From Prevotella sp. (GTDB lineage: Bacteria > Bacteroidota > Bacteroidia > Bacteroidales > Dysgonomonadaceae), in the NCBI GenBank assembly GCA_031263965.1, contig JAISES010000249.1, positions 1-15,236 of the forward strand: 15,236 bases of DNA, in the 5' to 3' direction. The stretch's first letter is position 1; each line of letters starts with the position of its first letter. The translations under genes and the position numbers were made by a program. The notes beneath the pieces were generated by a model, which saw nothing but the letters and a program-made list of their open reading frames with translations, had not been told where the DNA came from and did no database searches. Positions 1 to 6,209 of the stretch are shown in pieces.

Positions 1-2
1 TC

Positions 3-113
3 AGGCTAGCCATCCTGCAATTCTTTGAAAATATAGAACAATATAAACCGGAGTTAGAGACCCTGCTTACTCTAAATTTTAGATTGGCTAAGTCGCAATC
101 CAATTTTGTTTGA
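3..113 (+). CDS. C-terminal fragment of an unidentified protein, cut by the window edge
   Basis: An open frame enters from the left edge and runs 36 codons to a TGA at 111-113, ending in LNFRLAKSQSNFV. I do not recognise the family. Its last codons lie inside the repeat at 52-119. The inverted copy at the right edge of the window encodes, on the minus strand, a similar ending (LNFRLINSQSVSF), so the reading frame and stop are conserved between two diverged copies. That supports real coding sequence. One reading is the 3' end of a transposase or other mobile-element gene with the element end just after the stop; another is a phage gene whose end is shared by recombination. Too little is visible to choose. 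It is not an obvious terminase C-terminus. Confidence 0.45.
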   Translation, partial: RLAILQFFENIEQYKPELETLLTLNFRLAKSQSNFV

Positions 114-119
114 GTATAA
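52..119 (+). repeat. Left copy of the long inverted repeat at the window ends
   Basis: Positions 52-86 are exactly the reverse complement of 15202-15236 (35 of 35). Similarity continues from 87 to 119 against 15201-15169 with 26 of 33 matches, then stops. The copy covers the last 20 codons of the partial gene ending at 113 plus a few bases after its stop. It contains a dyad, TTAGAG (54-59), 10 bp, CTCTAA (70-75), and a second one, CTAAA-T-TTTAG (72-82). The perfect part of the partner copy reaches the last base of the window, so the repeat may be longer. Confidence 0.9.
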
Positions 120-205
120 ATGCTTTCGCGGCGGCGAGTGCGGAGTGAAAAATACAGATTAACCTTTTACATGAATTGAACACAAGGACTTGTTTCGCAT
201 CGGTT

Positions 206-661
206 TTATCGAATTTGTTCATTCTCTGTTATCTTTTCCAAAGATTCTCCCGGCAGCCGGTGTTTGGCCAGATTGTAAATCAGGGTGTCCGATATGCAAA
301 AGCCTGTCGTGAACAGATTATCCATCCGCTCACACATATATGCCAGAAAATCAGGTTCGACAAAAGAGATGAAAAGGTACAGGAACGTACCGTCAATTAA
401 TAAGTGGCCTTCTGTGTTCAATTTGCATATATCATCTTTATTTTCAATCTGATATACTTCACACAACGATTCTATCTGGGCTTTGTAATCTTTAAAGAAA
501 TCATTGCCGTTCAAAGAAGGCTGTTTTTTTTGAATATATGCGGTGGCATCGAAGAATGTGCCATTTTCAGATGAAGTCCCGAAGAGCAGGTCGGGAAATT
601 CCGGAATAGCCAGCTCAGTACATTTTAGGTCAATAGGCTTGCCGGATAGATTTGGAAACAT
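206..661 (-). CDS. Hypothetical protein, 151 aa, second gene of the leftward pair
   Basis: The ORF starts at ATG 661-659 and stops at TAA 208-206. The start overlaps the stop of the DUF4494-like gene by one base (TAATG), which suggests translational coupling and a two-gene operon. The product is mildly acidic with a hydrophobic stretch near residues 90-100 (TFLYLFISF), too short and too mixed to be a clear membrane helix. There is no signal peptide. I recognise no domain. Its overlap coupling to a recognisable gene, and the normal protein-like composition, argue that it is real. It lies on the strand opposite to all structural genes, so it could be a cargo (moron) gene or a regulatory or accessory phage protein. 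This is inference from position only. Confidence 0.7.
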   Translation of the reverse strand: MFPNLSGKPIDLKCTELAIPEFPDLLFGTSSENGTFFDATAYIQKKQPSLNGNDFFKDYKAQIESLCEVYQIENKDDICKLNTEGHLLIDGTFLYLFISFVEPDFLAYMCERMDNLFTTGFCISDTLIYNLAKHRLPGESLEKITENEQIR

Positions 662-1212
662 TAAAATCGTTCAGATAATCCGGTTTTTTCTTTATGCGTA
701 TCAAGGCTCCATAATATTGCTTCGGCCTTATCAAACTTAGTATCCCGGATTACAAAGTCCCTTGTTTCACATTTCCTTAAATATCGCTTGACATAATCCG
801 CGGCACCAGTATTAGAATCGGCTGGCGTGTATATCGTGTCATTCGAGCGTTTTTCCTTTCCGGTCTTTTCGTCCAGCTCGATGTACATAATTTTAACAGC
901 GTACAAGCCAACTCCGGTGTCGTCCCCTTCTTCAAAGTAGTTGTGAACCAACCCGGCAATCAAATCGCCGTCAGTGCGTAATGCGGAATTGAACAAAACC
1001 TCATCGATTTTAGTTTTGTCGATCTCTAAATGGATCGATGAGTTGAATTGCATCCTGCATTGATTTTCCGCTAATGCATAGGCTACTTTTTCCGCCTCGG
1101 TGTAACTTGAAGCATAGACAAGCTCTTCTGTTTTTGTTTTCGCTAAGCCGCCATCGTTTCTTTCCGCGGTCCATTCCGTTTTGATACGGAAATAATTAAA
1201 TCCGTTTTCCAT
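661..1212 (-). CDS. DUF4494-like protein, 183 aa
   Basis: The protein resembles the Bacteroidota DUF4494 family: an N-terminal FNYFRIKTEW strand, a SYTEAEKVAYAL segment (family pattern SFTEAEARI) near residues 35-47, and a central YAVKIMYIELDEKTGKEKR block near residues 103-121, close to the family's KVMFITLDEKTGKEKR. The function of DUF4494 is unknown to me; it occurs in Bacteroidota genomes and phages. The frame is open from a TTG at 1254, but I choose ATG 1212-1210, because family members begin just before this first strand and a Bacteroides-type promoter candidate at 1252-1282 would leave the TTG upstream of the transcript. The gene is first of a leftward pair, divergent from the head operon. 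Confidence 0.8.
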   Translation of the reverse strand: MENGFNYFRIKTEWTAERNDGGLAKTKTEELVYASSYTEAEKVAYALAENQCRMQFNSSIHLEIDKTKIDEVLFNSALRTDGDLIAGLVHNYFEEGDDTGVGLYAVKIMYIELDEKTGKEKRSNDTIYTPADSNTGAADYVKRYLRKCETRDFVIRDTKFDKAEAILWSLDTHKEKTGLSERF

Positions 1213-1251
1213 CTTTAAATGAATTTGAGTGAATAATAAAAAATTTTCCTG

Positions 1252-1282
1252 CAAATATATGTCCTTTTAAATATACGACAAT
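1252..1282 (-). promoter_or_regulatory. Candidate Bacteroides-type promoter for the leftward pair
   Basis: On the minus strand, TATATTTG (1259-1252) fits the Bacteroides -7 consensus TAnnTTTG exactly, and ATTG (1282-1279) lies 19 bp upstream, matching the -33 TTTG in three of four bases. Transcription would start near 1246, giving a leader of about 35 nt before the ATG at 1212. Confidence 0.55.
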
Positions 1283-1351
1283 AAAATAATATTTATTTAA
1301 CATAATATTTATTTGATACATATTGATAACCAATATAATATAATGCTATGC

Positions 1352-1363
1352 CTGTTTAAACAG
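1352..1363. promoter_or_regulatory. Perfect 12-bp palindrome, possible operator
   Basis: CTGTTTAAACAG equals its own reverse complement. It sits downstream of the TATAAT boxes and 105 bp before the portal start, where a dimeric regulator could bind. No second copy was noticed. Function is inferred only. Confidence 0.3.
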
Positions 1364-1442
1364 AAATAAATATTTGCCCGTTCTTCCGGAGGTTTTCGGC
1401 CTGTCTTCTTTTTGCTGCGAAAACGACTTGAGCCTCCCAAAC

Positions 1443-1465
1443 CTATTCTTTCATAAAAGAAGAAT
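1443..1465 (+). promoter_or_regulatory. CTATTCTT motif with start-proximal hairpin before the portal gene
   Basis: CTATTCTT (1443-1450) recurs at 4908-4915 and 10306-10313, each shortly before a start codon. Here ATTCTT (1445-1450) can pair with AAGAAT (1460-1465), leaving a 9-nt loop and ending three bases before the ATG. The same arrangement occurs before the protease gene. It may be part of a phage promoter or a translation control element. Confidence 0.4.
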
Positions 1466-1468
1466 ACA

Positions 1469-2779
1469 ATGACAGTAGATACTAACGGGAAATTTGATGC
1501 GGAACTACTTGAAAGCATTTTCAGGACAAGTAAAAAAACAATACAGGAATACGTCCGGGAACTGGAAAGGTATTGCCGTTTCAAGTCTGTTCAACACATG
1601 GTTGTTGACGGGGTGGTACTTGATGACCGGGGGAAACTGATTGATCTGTATGAGGCTTGCGTTCAACAGGACGCCCATTTATCGGCGGTTCTTGAAACGT
1701 TGGTATCCCAGATTGTAGGGGAACGTTACATGTTGGCGCGGCAAAATGATAAAGGCAAGTATGTAAAAGACGTTGATCAGACAAAGAAAATACAAGGCTC
1801 CCAGTTCATAAAAATTATACGCGGGATCGTTGAGTCCAAACTGTATGGATATACTTTACTGGAAATTTTTCCGGAAGTGGATGAAAAAACCGGAAAACTG
1901 AAAGAAGTTACCAGCATTGAGCGTAGAAATGTCCTTCCCGACCAGAAGCGCGTTGTAAGACGGCAAAGCATGTGGAGTCCGGGCTGGAATCTCGAATCAT
2001 CGCAATACAGCGATAATTATATTCTTATCAACTCCGGTACTCTTGGCTTGTTTTCCGCGACCACACCGCTGATCCTTGCTAAAAAATTCACGTTGGCTAA
2101 TTATGTGAACTTCAGCCATACATACGGCCAGCCCATCATACATGGAAAGACGGACAGTGAAAGCAACGGCGACAGGAAAAGACTGGCTAACGATATATCG
2201 AGCGCAGCACAGAATAAAGTGATCGTTACCGGCCTGGGGGATGAGATAGATATTAAAACTTTTACGATGTCTAACTCTGAAAAAATATATACGAGCCTGA
2301 TCGATACGGTAAATGCCGAAGTATCCAACCTTATCCTGGGTTCGGAGTCAATGGCCGGTGCAACACAGTCTTACGTGGGTTCGACCAAGGCGCACCAGGA
2401 CATATTCCGTGACAGGGTCGATGTTTACCGCGAACATATTGAAAATGTTATGAACGAGGAAATAGTTCCCAGGCTGGTTAAAATGGGATATTTAAAACCA
2501 GGCTTGGAATTCAAATACTCAAACCGCCTTGAAATGTCGAATAAAGATAAAATCGAACTTTATGCTTTTCTTACCGATAAATATGAGCTCTCTCCGGATG
2601 AGATTGAAAAAGAATTCGGAATTACGGTCGGAAAACAATTAAACCTGGAGGCCGGAGGCGTCGGAGCTAATGGCAATGGGGAATATTATGACGGACGCGG
2701 ACCGATGTCGGACGAAGAATATTATAAACGGTACGGCAGGCATCGCGGCGTTGCAAATTTTTTACGGGAGAGAAAGTAA
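1469..2779 (+). CDS. Phage portal protein, DUF935 (Mu gp29-like) family
   Basis: The 436-aa product forms the dodecameric portal ring through which DNA is packaged and to which the tail attaches. Family features: a middle segment NYVNFSHTYGQPIIHGK near residues 210-227, matching the conserved 'YG.P...GK' region of DUF935 proteins, and IYTSLIDTVNAEVSNLILG near 273-291 followed by a serine/threonine-rich STKAHQDIF stretch. The N-terminus (residues 1-50) is charged and the C-terminus ends in an E/Y-rich GPMSDEEYYKRYGR tail. Length fits the family. It is the first gene of the rightward block and is followed after TAA directly by an ATG for an 8-codon mini-ORF. In Mu-like phages the terminase precedes this gene; here a divergent pair does. 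Confidence 0.9.
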   Translation: MTVDTNGKFDAELLESIFRTSKKTIQEYVRELERYCRFKSVQHMVVDGVVLDDRGKLIDLYEACVQQDAHLSAVLETLVSQIVGERYMLARQNDKGKYVKDVDQTKKIQGSQFIKIIRGIVESKLYGYTLLEIFPEVDEKTGKLKEVTSIERRNVLPDQKRVVRRQSMWSPGWNLESSQYSDNYILINSGTLGLFSATTPLILAKKFTLANYVNFSHTYGQPIIHGKTDSESNGDRKRLANDISSAAQNKVIVTGLGDEIDIKTFTMSNSEKIYTSLIDTVNAEVSNLILGSESMAGATQSYVGSTKAHQDIFRDRVDVYREHIENVMNEEIVPRLVKMGYLKPGLEFKYSNRLEMSNKDKIELYAFLTDKYELSPDEIEKEFGITVGKQLNLEAGGVGANGNGEYYDGRGPMSDEEYYKRYGRHRGVANFLRERK

Positions 2780-2806
2780 ATGGCGGCACCTCTCTCTCCG
2801 GAGTAA
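2780..2806 (+). other. 8-codon mini-ORF between portal and minor head genes
   Basis: ATG at 2780 follows the portal TAA with no gap and in the same frame. It encodes MAAPLSPE and stops at TAA 2804-2806, which overlaps the ATG of the next gene (TAATG). It could carry ribosomes across the gap by termination-reinitiation. It may also be chance. Confidence 0.25.
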
Positions 2807-3660
2807 TGGCGAAAAAGCCGCCCAAGGAAGATAAGGAAGAGCAGGAAAAAGAATACCTGGCAATACTGGCTATTTTTAAAAGATTGCTGGATGCTGTTTC
2901 CGAAGATATGGAACAATGGGAAATATTGGAAGAACTGATGGCATTACGGGCCGAATTTGCCATACAACATGCGATAAAGGGTTTTGACATGGATTACGAC
3001 AAAGCGCTGGAACTTGTCCGTAATTACGATGGGGAACTTTCCGCCCTGGATGATGAGAAGAGAAAAATTCTTGTCGCGGCAATAGATAACCTGGTGGATT
3101 TTGCTGTAGGAGAGGAATATCAGATGTCGGTAGAATTGCCGGATATCGATGACCTGGAAGAGGAATACCTGGAAGAGGAATACCTGGAATTACTGGAAAG
3201 TATTTGCCATAAATATAATTTCCGGTATGCCAATGTTGAGAATCTGGATATCGAGTATGCGATGGCTGTTGCTGCCGGTTTAGTTGGAGTCCCCCAGACC
3301 ACAGTACTAACTTATATGACACAGGGGGATGAACGCGTAAGGCCATGGCACCTTCAATATGAAGGCTATTCGGCGCCCAAAGCACATTTTCCGGCCTGGC
3401 TTATTCCTCCGATAGAACATATGTGCCGTTGTTTCCTGGTTGAAGAAAGCGCCTTTGCCGGATTATCGGGAGTAGCCGCATCCTCCGGAAGGAAACTGGA
3501 AAAGCCGGAATGGTTTAACCCTGTTTTCAAAGAGAGCGTTGCATTAGGCGGCAGGATTTTCTCGGAAGAGCACAGATACTTCAGTTGTGAAGAGCAACAT
3601 AAGGACAGGTTAATAGAAATAGCGTCAAGGATTAAAAACAAATATCTGACCAATGGTTAA
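2806..3660 (+). CDS. Phage minor head protein, SPP1 gp7 / Mu gpF-like morphogenesis family
   Basis: The 284-aa product is a minor capsid protein associated with the portal in this family. The diagnostic region is TYMTQGDERVRPWH (near residues 168-182), followed by a P/W-rich segment and MCRC (206-209). This matches the family pattern of D-x-R-T/V-R-P-x-H, then W..PPN....CRC. The N-terminal 150 residues are acidic and helical, and contain a 15-bp tandem duplication that encodes LEEEYLEEEYLE (near 117-128). The usual extended N-terminal portal-contact domain seems shorter than in Mu gpF. The start overlaps the stop of the preceding mini-ORF, and its 3' end overlaps the next gene by 8 bases. Position right after the portal supports the call. 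Confidence 0.8.
   Translation: MAKKPPKEDKEEQEKEYLAILAIFKRLLDAVSEDMEQWEILEELMALRAEFAIQHAIKGFDMDYDKALELVRNYDGELSALDDEKRKILVAAIDNLVDFAVGEEYQMSVELPDIDDLEEEYLEEEYLELLESICHKYNFRYANVENLDIEYAMAVAAGLVGVPQTTVLTYMTQGDERVRPWHLQYEGYSAPKAHFPAWLIPPIEHMCRCFLVEESAFAGLSGVAASSGRKLEKPEWFNPVFKESVALGGRIFSEEHRYFSCEEQHKDRLIEIASRIKNKYLTNG
3154..3183 (+). repeat. 15-bp tandem duplication in the minor head gene
   Basis: CTGGAAGAGGAATAC occurs twice in a row (3154-3168 and 3169-3183), with a partial third copy starting at 3184. It is in frame and duplicates five residues of an acidic helix. It probably arose by slippage. Confidence 0.8.
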
Positions 3661-4165
3661 TAAAATGGCCGGGCCTAAAAATCTGACGCCGAAACAGTTG
3701 ATGGACCAATGGAGGGCTTTACCGAATAAATTCGATGTAAATATCTGGAATTTTGAAGTTAAGGCCGGTAAAGCCGCAGTGTCGGTATTCCAAGAGTCTT
3801 TTTATTTACGCCGGTTCAATTCATCCGGTGAGTTTGGGTGGAAAGAACGCAGGAAACCAAGGCCTTATCCGATTTTAGAAGAAACAGGCTCCCTGAAAAA
3901 TTCTATTAAATGGAAACACTTGGGAACAAAATGCAGTAAAAGCGCCGCCGGAGCCCGTATCTATACAGACCCGAATGGCTTTCAAAACACTAAACGGCAC
4001 AGAGGTTTCTGTTATGCCGCCGTCCACAATGCCCCCGACGGCACATATACTTACGGAAGAACAGGAGTAAGAAGCATTCAGCGGCAATATATAGGGCATT
4101 CGACTGTCCTTAAAAATAAATTGAAAGAATTATCTCCAATTATATTCGATGGTTTTCCTAAATAA
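3653..4165 (+). CDS. Phage virion morphogenesis / tail completion protein, Mu gpG-like
   Basis: The 170-aa product resembles the phage virion morphogenesis family (Mu gpG, P2 gpS), which acts at the head-tail junction. Visible features: LEETGSLKNSIKW near residues 74-87, matching the family 'L..tG.L..si' motif; a following strand ARIYTDP; YAAVHNAP near 121-128 (family 'YA..hq.G'); and a C-terminal RSIQRQYIGHS near 140-150 (family 'R.F.G.s'). The first ATG at 3653 overlaps the previous gene by 8 bases. A second ATG at 3665, four codons in, lies after the previous stop and is an equally plausible start (166 aa). The gene sits between the minor head protein and a probable tail terminator, as expected for a neck or tail-completion role. 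Confidence 0.75.
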   Translation: MVNKMAGPKNLTPKQLMDQWRALPNKFDVNIWNFEVKAGKAAVSVFQESFYLRRFNSSGEFGWKERRKPRPYPILEETGSLKNSIKWKHLGTKCSKSAAGARIYTDPNGFQNTKRHRGFCYAAVHNAPDGTYTYGRTGVRSIQRQYIGHSTVLKNKLKELSPIIFDGFPK

Positions 4166-4872
4166 TGATCGTTGACAAAAAAAACAAAAACAAAAACGAA
4201 CCGGCGCTAAATGTTGGCGCTGAAGAGGCCGTAGAAAATACCATCTACACGACAAATGCCCTTATAGATGTATTCAATGCCGTTAAAGAGATTCTCGGCA
4301 CATTGCGGGAAGAGGAAGAAGACCCCGGCAGTCCCGCTTTGTTCAAAACTATTGCGTTGAATACAGGACAGCTATCCCGTATAAAGAATAATAAACATAA
4401 TCAGGAATCCGCGTTATTATTCCCCGCTGTTTTTCTTCATTTTATAAATGTCCGGTATCTGGTGCAACAGGCCAGGATCGGTGAAGGCCGGGCTACATTG
4501 AGAGTGCAGTATGTCCTTAACAGATTGAACAACAGCGATGAAGAATTTGAACTAGAAGGCTATGCATTATTCCAGCGAATCAACATTGCCTTACAGGACG
4601 GAAAGAACAAATACCCGGCTTTAACGGAAAGATTCAACCTGACTTATTTCGATCAGCCCGAATCGTTTGATGACGGGTTGCAGCCGTTCTGGATCGACTA
4701 TGAAATATGGTTTAGAGAAGATTCGGCATACAAGTACAGGAACTATGTCGACCGCTATCTTATCGTGCCGCCGTTCACCAACCATTCCGACCAACTACCG
4801 GAAAGCAATGTGGATAACCATGAGGATCATACCGGTCCGGAATATGATGAAGTCAGTGATTTCAGTAAATAA
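4165..4872 (+). CDS. Probable tail terminator / head-tail joining protein
   Basis: The 235-aa product starts in a TAATG overlap with the gpG-like gene, so the two are translationally coupled. After a lysine- and asparagine-rich start (residues 3-11), the core has LLFPAVFLHFINVRYLVQQ near 89-107, then a strand-helix-strand run including RVQYVLNRLN and FQRINIALQDG, then WIDYEIWFRED near 175-185. This pattern of a proline-marked first strand, a middle strand with 'V.y.l' and a helix 'l...i...L.g' is like Bacteroidota phage proteins in the tail-terminator position. The last 40 residues are acidic and probably disordered. The assignment comes from context and fold-like pattern rather than a sequence motif, so an unrelated neck protein remains possible. 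Confidence 0.5.
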   Translation: MIVDKKNKNKNEPALNVGAEEAVENTIYTTNALIDVFNAVKEILGTLREEEEDPGSPALFKTIALNTGQLSRIKNNKHNQESALLFPAVFLHFINVRYLVQQARIGEGRATLRVQYVLNRLNNSDEEFELEGYALFQRINIALQDGKNKYPALTERFNLTYFDQPESFDDGLQPFWIDYEIWFREDSAYKYRNYVDRYLIVPPFTNHSDQLPESNVDNHEDHTGPEYDEVSDFSK

Positions 4873-4907
4873 TAAATGCCTGTTTCAACTTTTCTCTCTA
4901 AAAAAAT

Positions 4908-4927
4908 CTATTCTTCAAAAAAAGAAT
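4908..4927 (+). promoter_or_regulatory. CTATTCTT motif with start-proximal hairpin before the protease gene
   Basis: The second copy of CTATTCTT is at 4908-4915. ATTCTT (4910-4915) pairs with AAGAAT (4922-4927), leaving a 6-nt loop and ending two bases before the ATG at 4930. The 57-bp gap upstream is unusual in a block where genes otherwise overlap, which fits a promoter or control site. Confidence 0.4.
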
Positions 4928-4929
4928 GA

Positions 4930-6192
4930 ATGGATACAAGTAAGTTAAAACACGTAGTCGGAACAGTAAGCGAGAACCAACCGGCAATCATCCGGTTTTT
5001 CGAACCGGTAAATTCTGTCACCGCGCAATGTTTTAATAGCGAGTTTCTTTGGCTTCAGGAAGCAATCAGGCCTTCCAAAATCATTGTATTGATAAACAGT
5101 GAAGGCGGAAGCGTGATGTGCGGCATGAGCGTTTTTTCTGTCATCCAGTCCTGCCCGATCGAAGTGGAGTGCGTAATTGAAGGAATTGCCGCATCGATGG
5201 GAAGCATTATCTGGGCTGCCGGGAAAAAATCTTATATGCACGACTACTCCATCCTGATGATCCACAATCCTTTTCTTGCCGATAAGGACTGCGAGGACCC
5301 GAATGTAAAGAATATGGTCAACGCCTTCAGGCAACAGGTCGAAACTGTTTACCGTAAACGTTTCGGCCTTACAAGAGAAAAGATAAACGGCATTATGGAC
5401 GGCGGGGATGACGCGGACGGGACTTTCCTGACAGCCAGTGAAGCGGTTAACGCCGGAATCATCCCAAAGGAACATGTCATTAAAACATCAAAACAGGTTT
5501 GCGACAAAGTAAAGAACGCAATTGAAGGGACAAAGGATGTAAGCGCTATAAAAGATGTAATGAACTCTATTGCGTCGGAAGTGGACGAAAATAAACTTCC
5601 GGAGCTTTTTGCCGCTATTCCTAAACAAAATGAACAAGAATTACTAGTTAAACAAAAAATGGAAAAAGAAAAATTTTCTTTTGGCGCTGTAACCGCACAA
5701 CTTGGTTTTTCCGAAGACACTCCTGTTGCCAATGTAACGAACCGGATCACTGAATTATTGAATACCGAGGCAAAATTGCCGAAAGTTGAAAATGAATTGA
5801 GTGAACTGAAGATTCAATACAAGGGTAAAGAGACAGAAGTGACCAACCTTCAGGGAACGCTGGATGGCGTTAATGCCGAATTGCAGAAATACAAAGACGC
5901 AGAACATGCCGCCAAAAAAGCAGAGATCACTACAATGGTAGAAGCTGCTATCAAAGAAGGAAAAATTGAAGAATCGTCTAAAGAGTCCTGGATCAGCATG
6001 GCTGAAAACAACCTTGACCTGACGAAAAGTACCTTGGCATCAATTCCAGCCCGTCAAAAAATCAGCACAGAAATCGCAAATGATCCGTCAAATGTGGAAA
6101 ATGCGGCTAATGGATTGACTGAAGCTGAAAAAAAAATGACTGAAACAGTCAAAGGTGTTGTAGGTGAAAATTTTGAGTTAAAAACTTTTTAA
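4930..6192 (+). CDS. ClpP-like prohead protease with C-terminal scaffold region
   Basis: The first 190 of 420 residues form a ClpP-fold serine protease (S14-like), as used by many phages to mature procapsids. INSEGGSV (55-62) is the oxyanion-hole segment. Ser89 in GIAASMGS is the nucleophile, His112 in MIHNP the base, and Asp163 in DGTFLTASEAV the third residue, with spacing as in ClpP. Residues about 190-420 are lysine/glutamate-rich with a predicted coiled coil near 280-340 (VENELSELK, VTNLQGTLDGVNAELQKY). That is the expected scaffold, which the protease removes. An internal ATG at 5659 (Met244) could start a separate scaffold protein, as in Mu I/Z. The gene precedes the capsid gene by 17 bp. 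Confidence 0.88.
   Translation: MDTSKLKHVVGTVSENQPAIIRFFEPVNSVTAQCFNSEFLWLQEAIRPSKIIVLINSEGGSVMCGMSVFSVIQSCPIEVECVIEGIAASMGSIIWAAGKKSYMHDYSILMIHNPFLADKDCEDPNVKNMVNAFRQQVETVYRKRFGLTREKINGIMDGGDDADGTFLTASEAVNAGIIPKEHVIKTSKQVCDKVKNAIEGTKDVSAIKDVMNSIASEVDENKLPELFAAIPKQNEQELLVKQKMEKEKFSFGAVTAQLGFSEDTPVANVTNRITELLNTEAKLPKVENELSELKIQYKGKETEVTNLQGTLDGVNAELQKYKDAEHAAKKAEITTMVEAAIKEGKIEESSKESWISMAENNLDLTKSTLASIPARQKISTEIANDPSNVENAANGLTEAEKKMTETVKGVVGENFELKTF
5659..6192 (+). CDS. Possible separately translated scaffold protein from an internal start
   Basis: ATG 5659-5661 lies in frame inside the protease/scaffold gene, preceded by an A-rich AACAAAAA stretch of the type Bacteroidota favour for initiation. 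It would give a 177-aa product containing the whole coiled-coil region without the protease domain. Mu, lambda and other phages make scaffold this way (known). That this ATG is used here is inference. Confidence 0.3.
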   Translation: MEKEKFSFGAVTAQLGFSEDTPVANVTNRITELLNTEAKLPKVENELSELKIQYKGKETEVTNLQGTLDGVNAELQKYKDAEHAAKKAEITTMVEAAIKEGKIEESSKESWISMAENNLDLTKSTLASIPARQKISTEIANDPSNVENAANGLTEAEKKMTETVKGVVGENFELKTF

Positions 6193-6209
6193 TTTAAAAA
6201 TCTGATTAA

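Larger units (their letters stand above)
1213..1468. promoter_or_regulatory. Divergent intergenic control region between the leftward pair and the portal gene
   Basis: This 256-bp stretch has no credible gene. It is very A/T-rich from about 1240 to 1375. It holds the leftward promoter candidate, a 13-bp direct repeat ATAATATTTATTT at 1286-1298 and 1302-1314 (16-bp period), overlapping TATAAT boxes at 1334-1344 with TTTG at 1312-1315 upstream as a weak rightward promoter candidate, and a perfect 12-bp palindrome CTGTTTAAACAG at 1352-1363. Near the portal start lie the motif CTATTCTT (1443-1450) and a small hairpin ATTCTT/AAGAAT. The combination looks like a control point for the head genes, but the regulator is not visible in the window. 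Confidence 0.5.

Noticed and set aside
176-400. Plus-strand 74-aa frame near the left end
   Set aside because: It lies opposite the coupled leftward gene at 206-661 and shows no protein-like features; its start is not near any signal.
1212-1254. Upstream TTG start for the DUF4494-like gene
   Set aside because: The added 14 residues do not look like the family, and the TTG overlaps the promoter candidate.
2876-3385. Minus-strand 169-aa frame under the minor head gene
   Set aside because: It is proline/histidine-rich low-quality sequence opposite a recognised gene; the repeats in it mirror the tandem duplication.
1348-4889. Near-identical 14-mer ATGCCTGTTTNAAC at 1348-1361 and 4876-4889
   Set aside because: One mismatch in a 14-mer pair is expected by chance many times in a 15-kb window; I give it no weight.
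4667-4948. Plus-strand 93-aa frame overlapping the terminator-like gene and the start of the protease gene
   Set aside because: Composition is that of a frame-shifted reading of the real gene, and it crosses the gap that holds the hairpin and the protease start.
4945-5475. Minus-strand 176-aa frame under the protease domain
   Set aside because: The plus strand here has the full catalytic triad; the opposite frame is a shadow.
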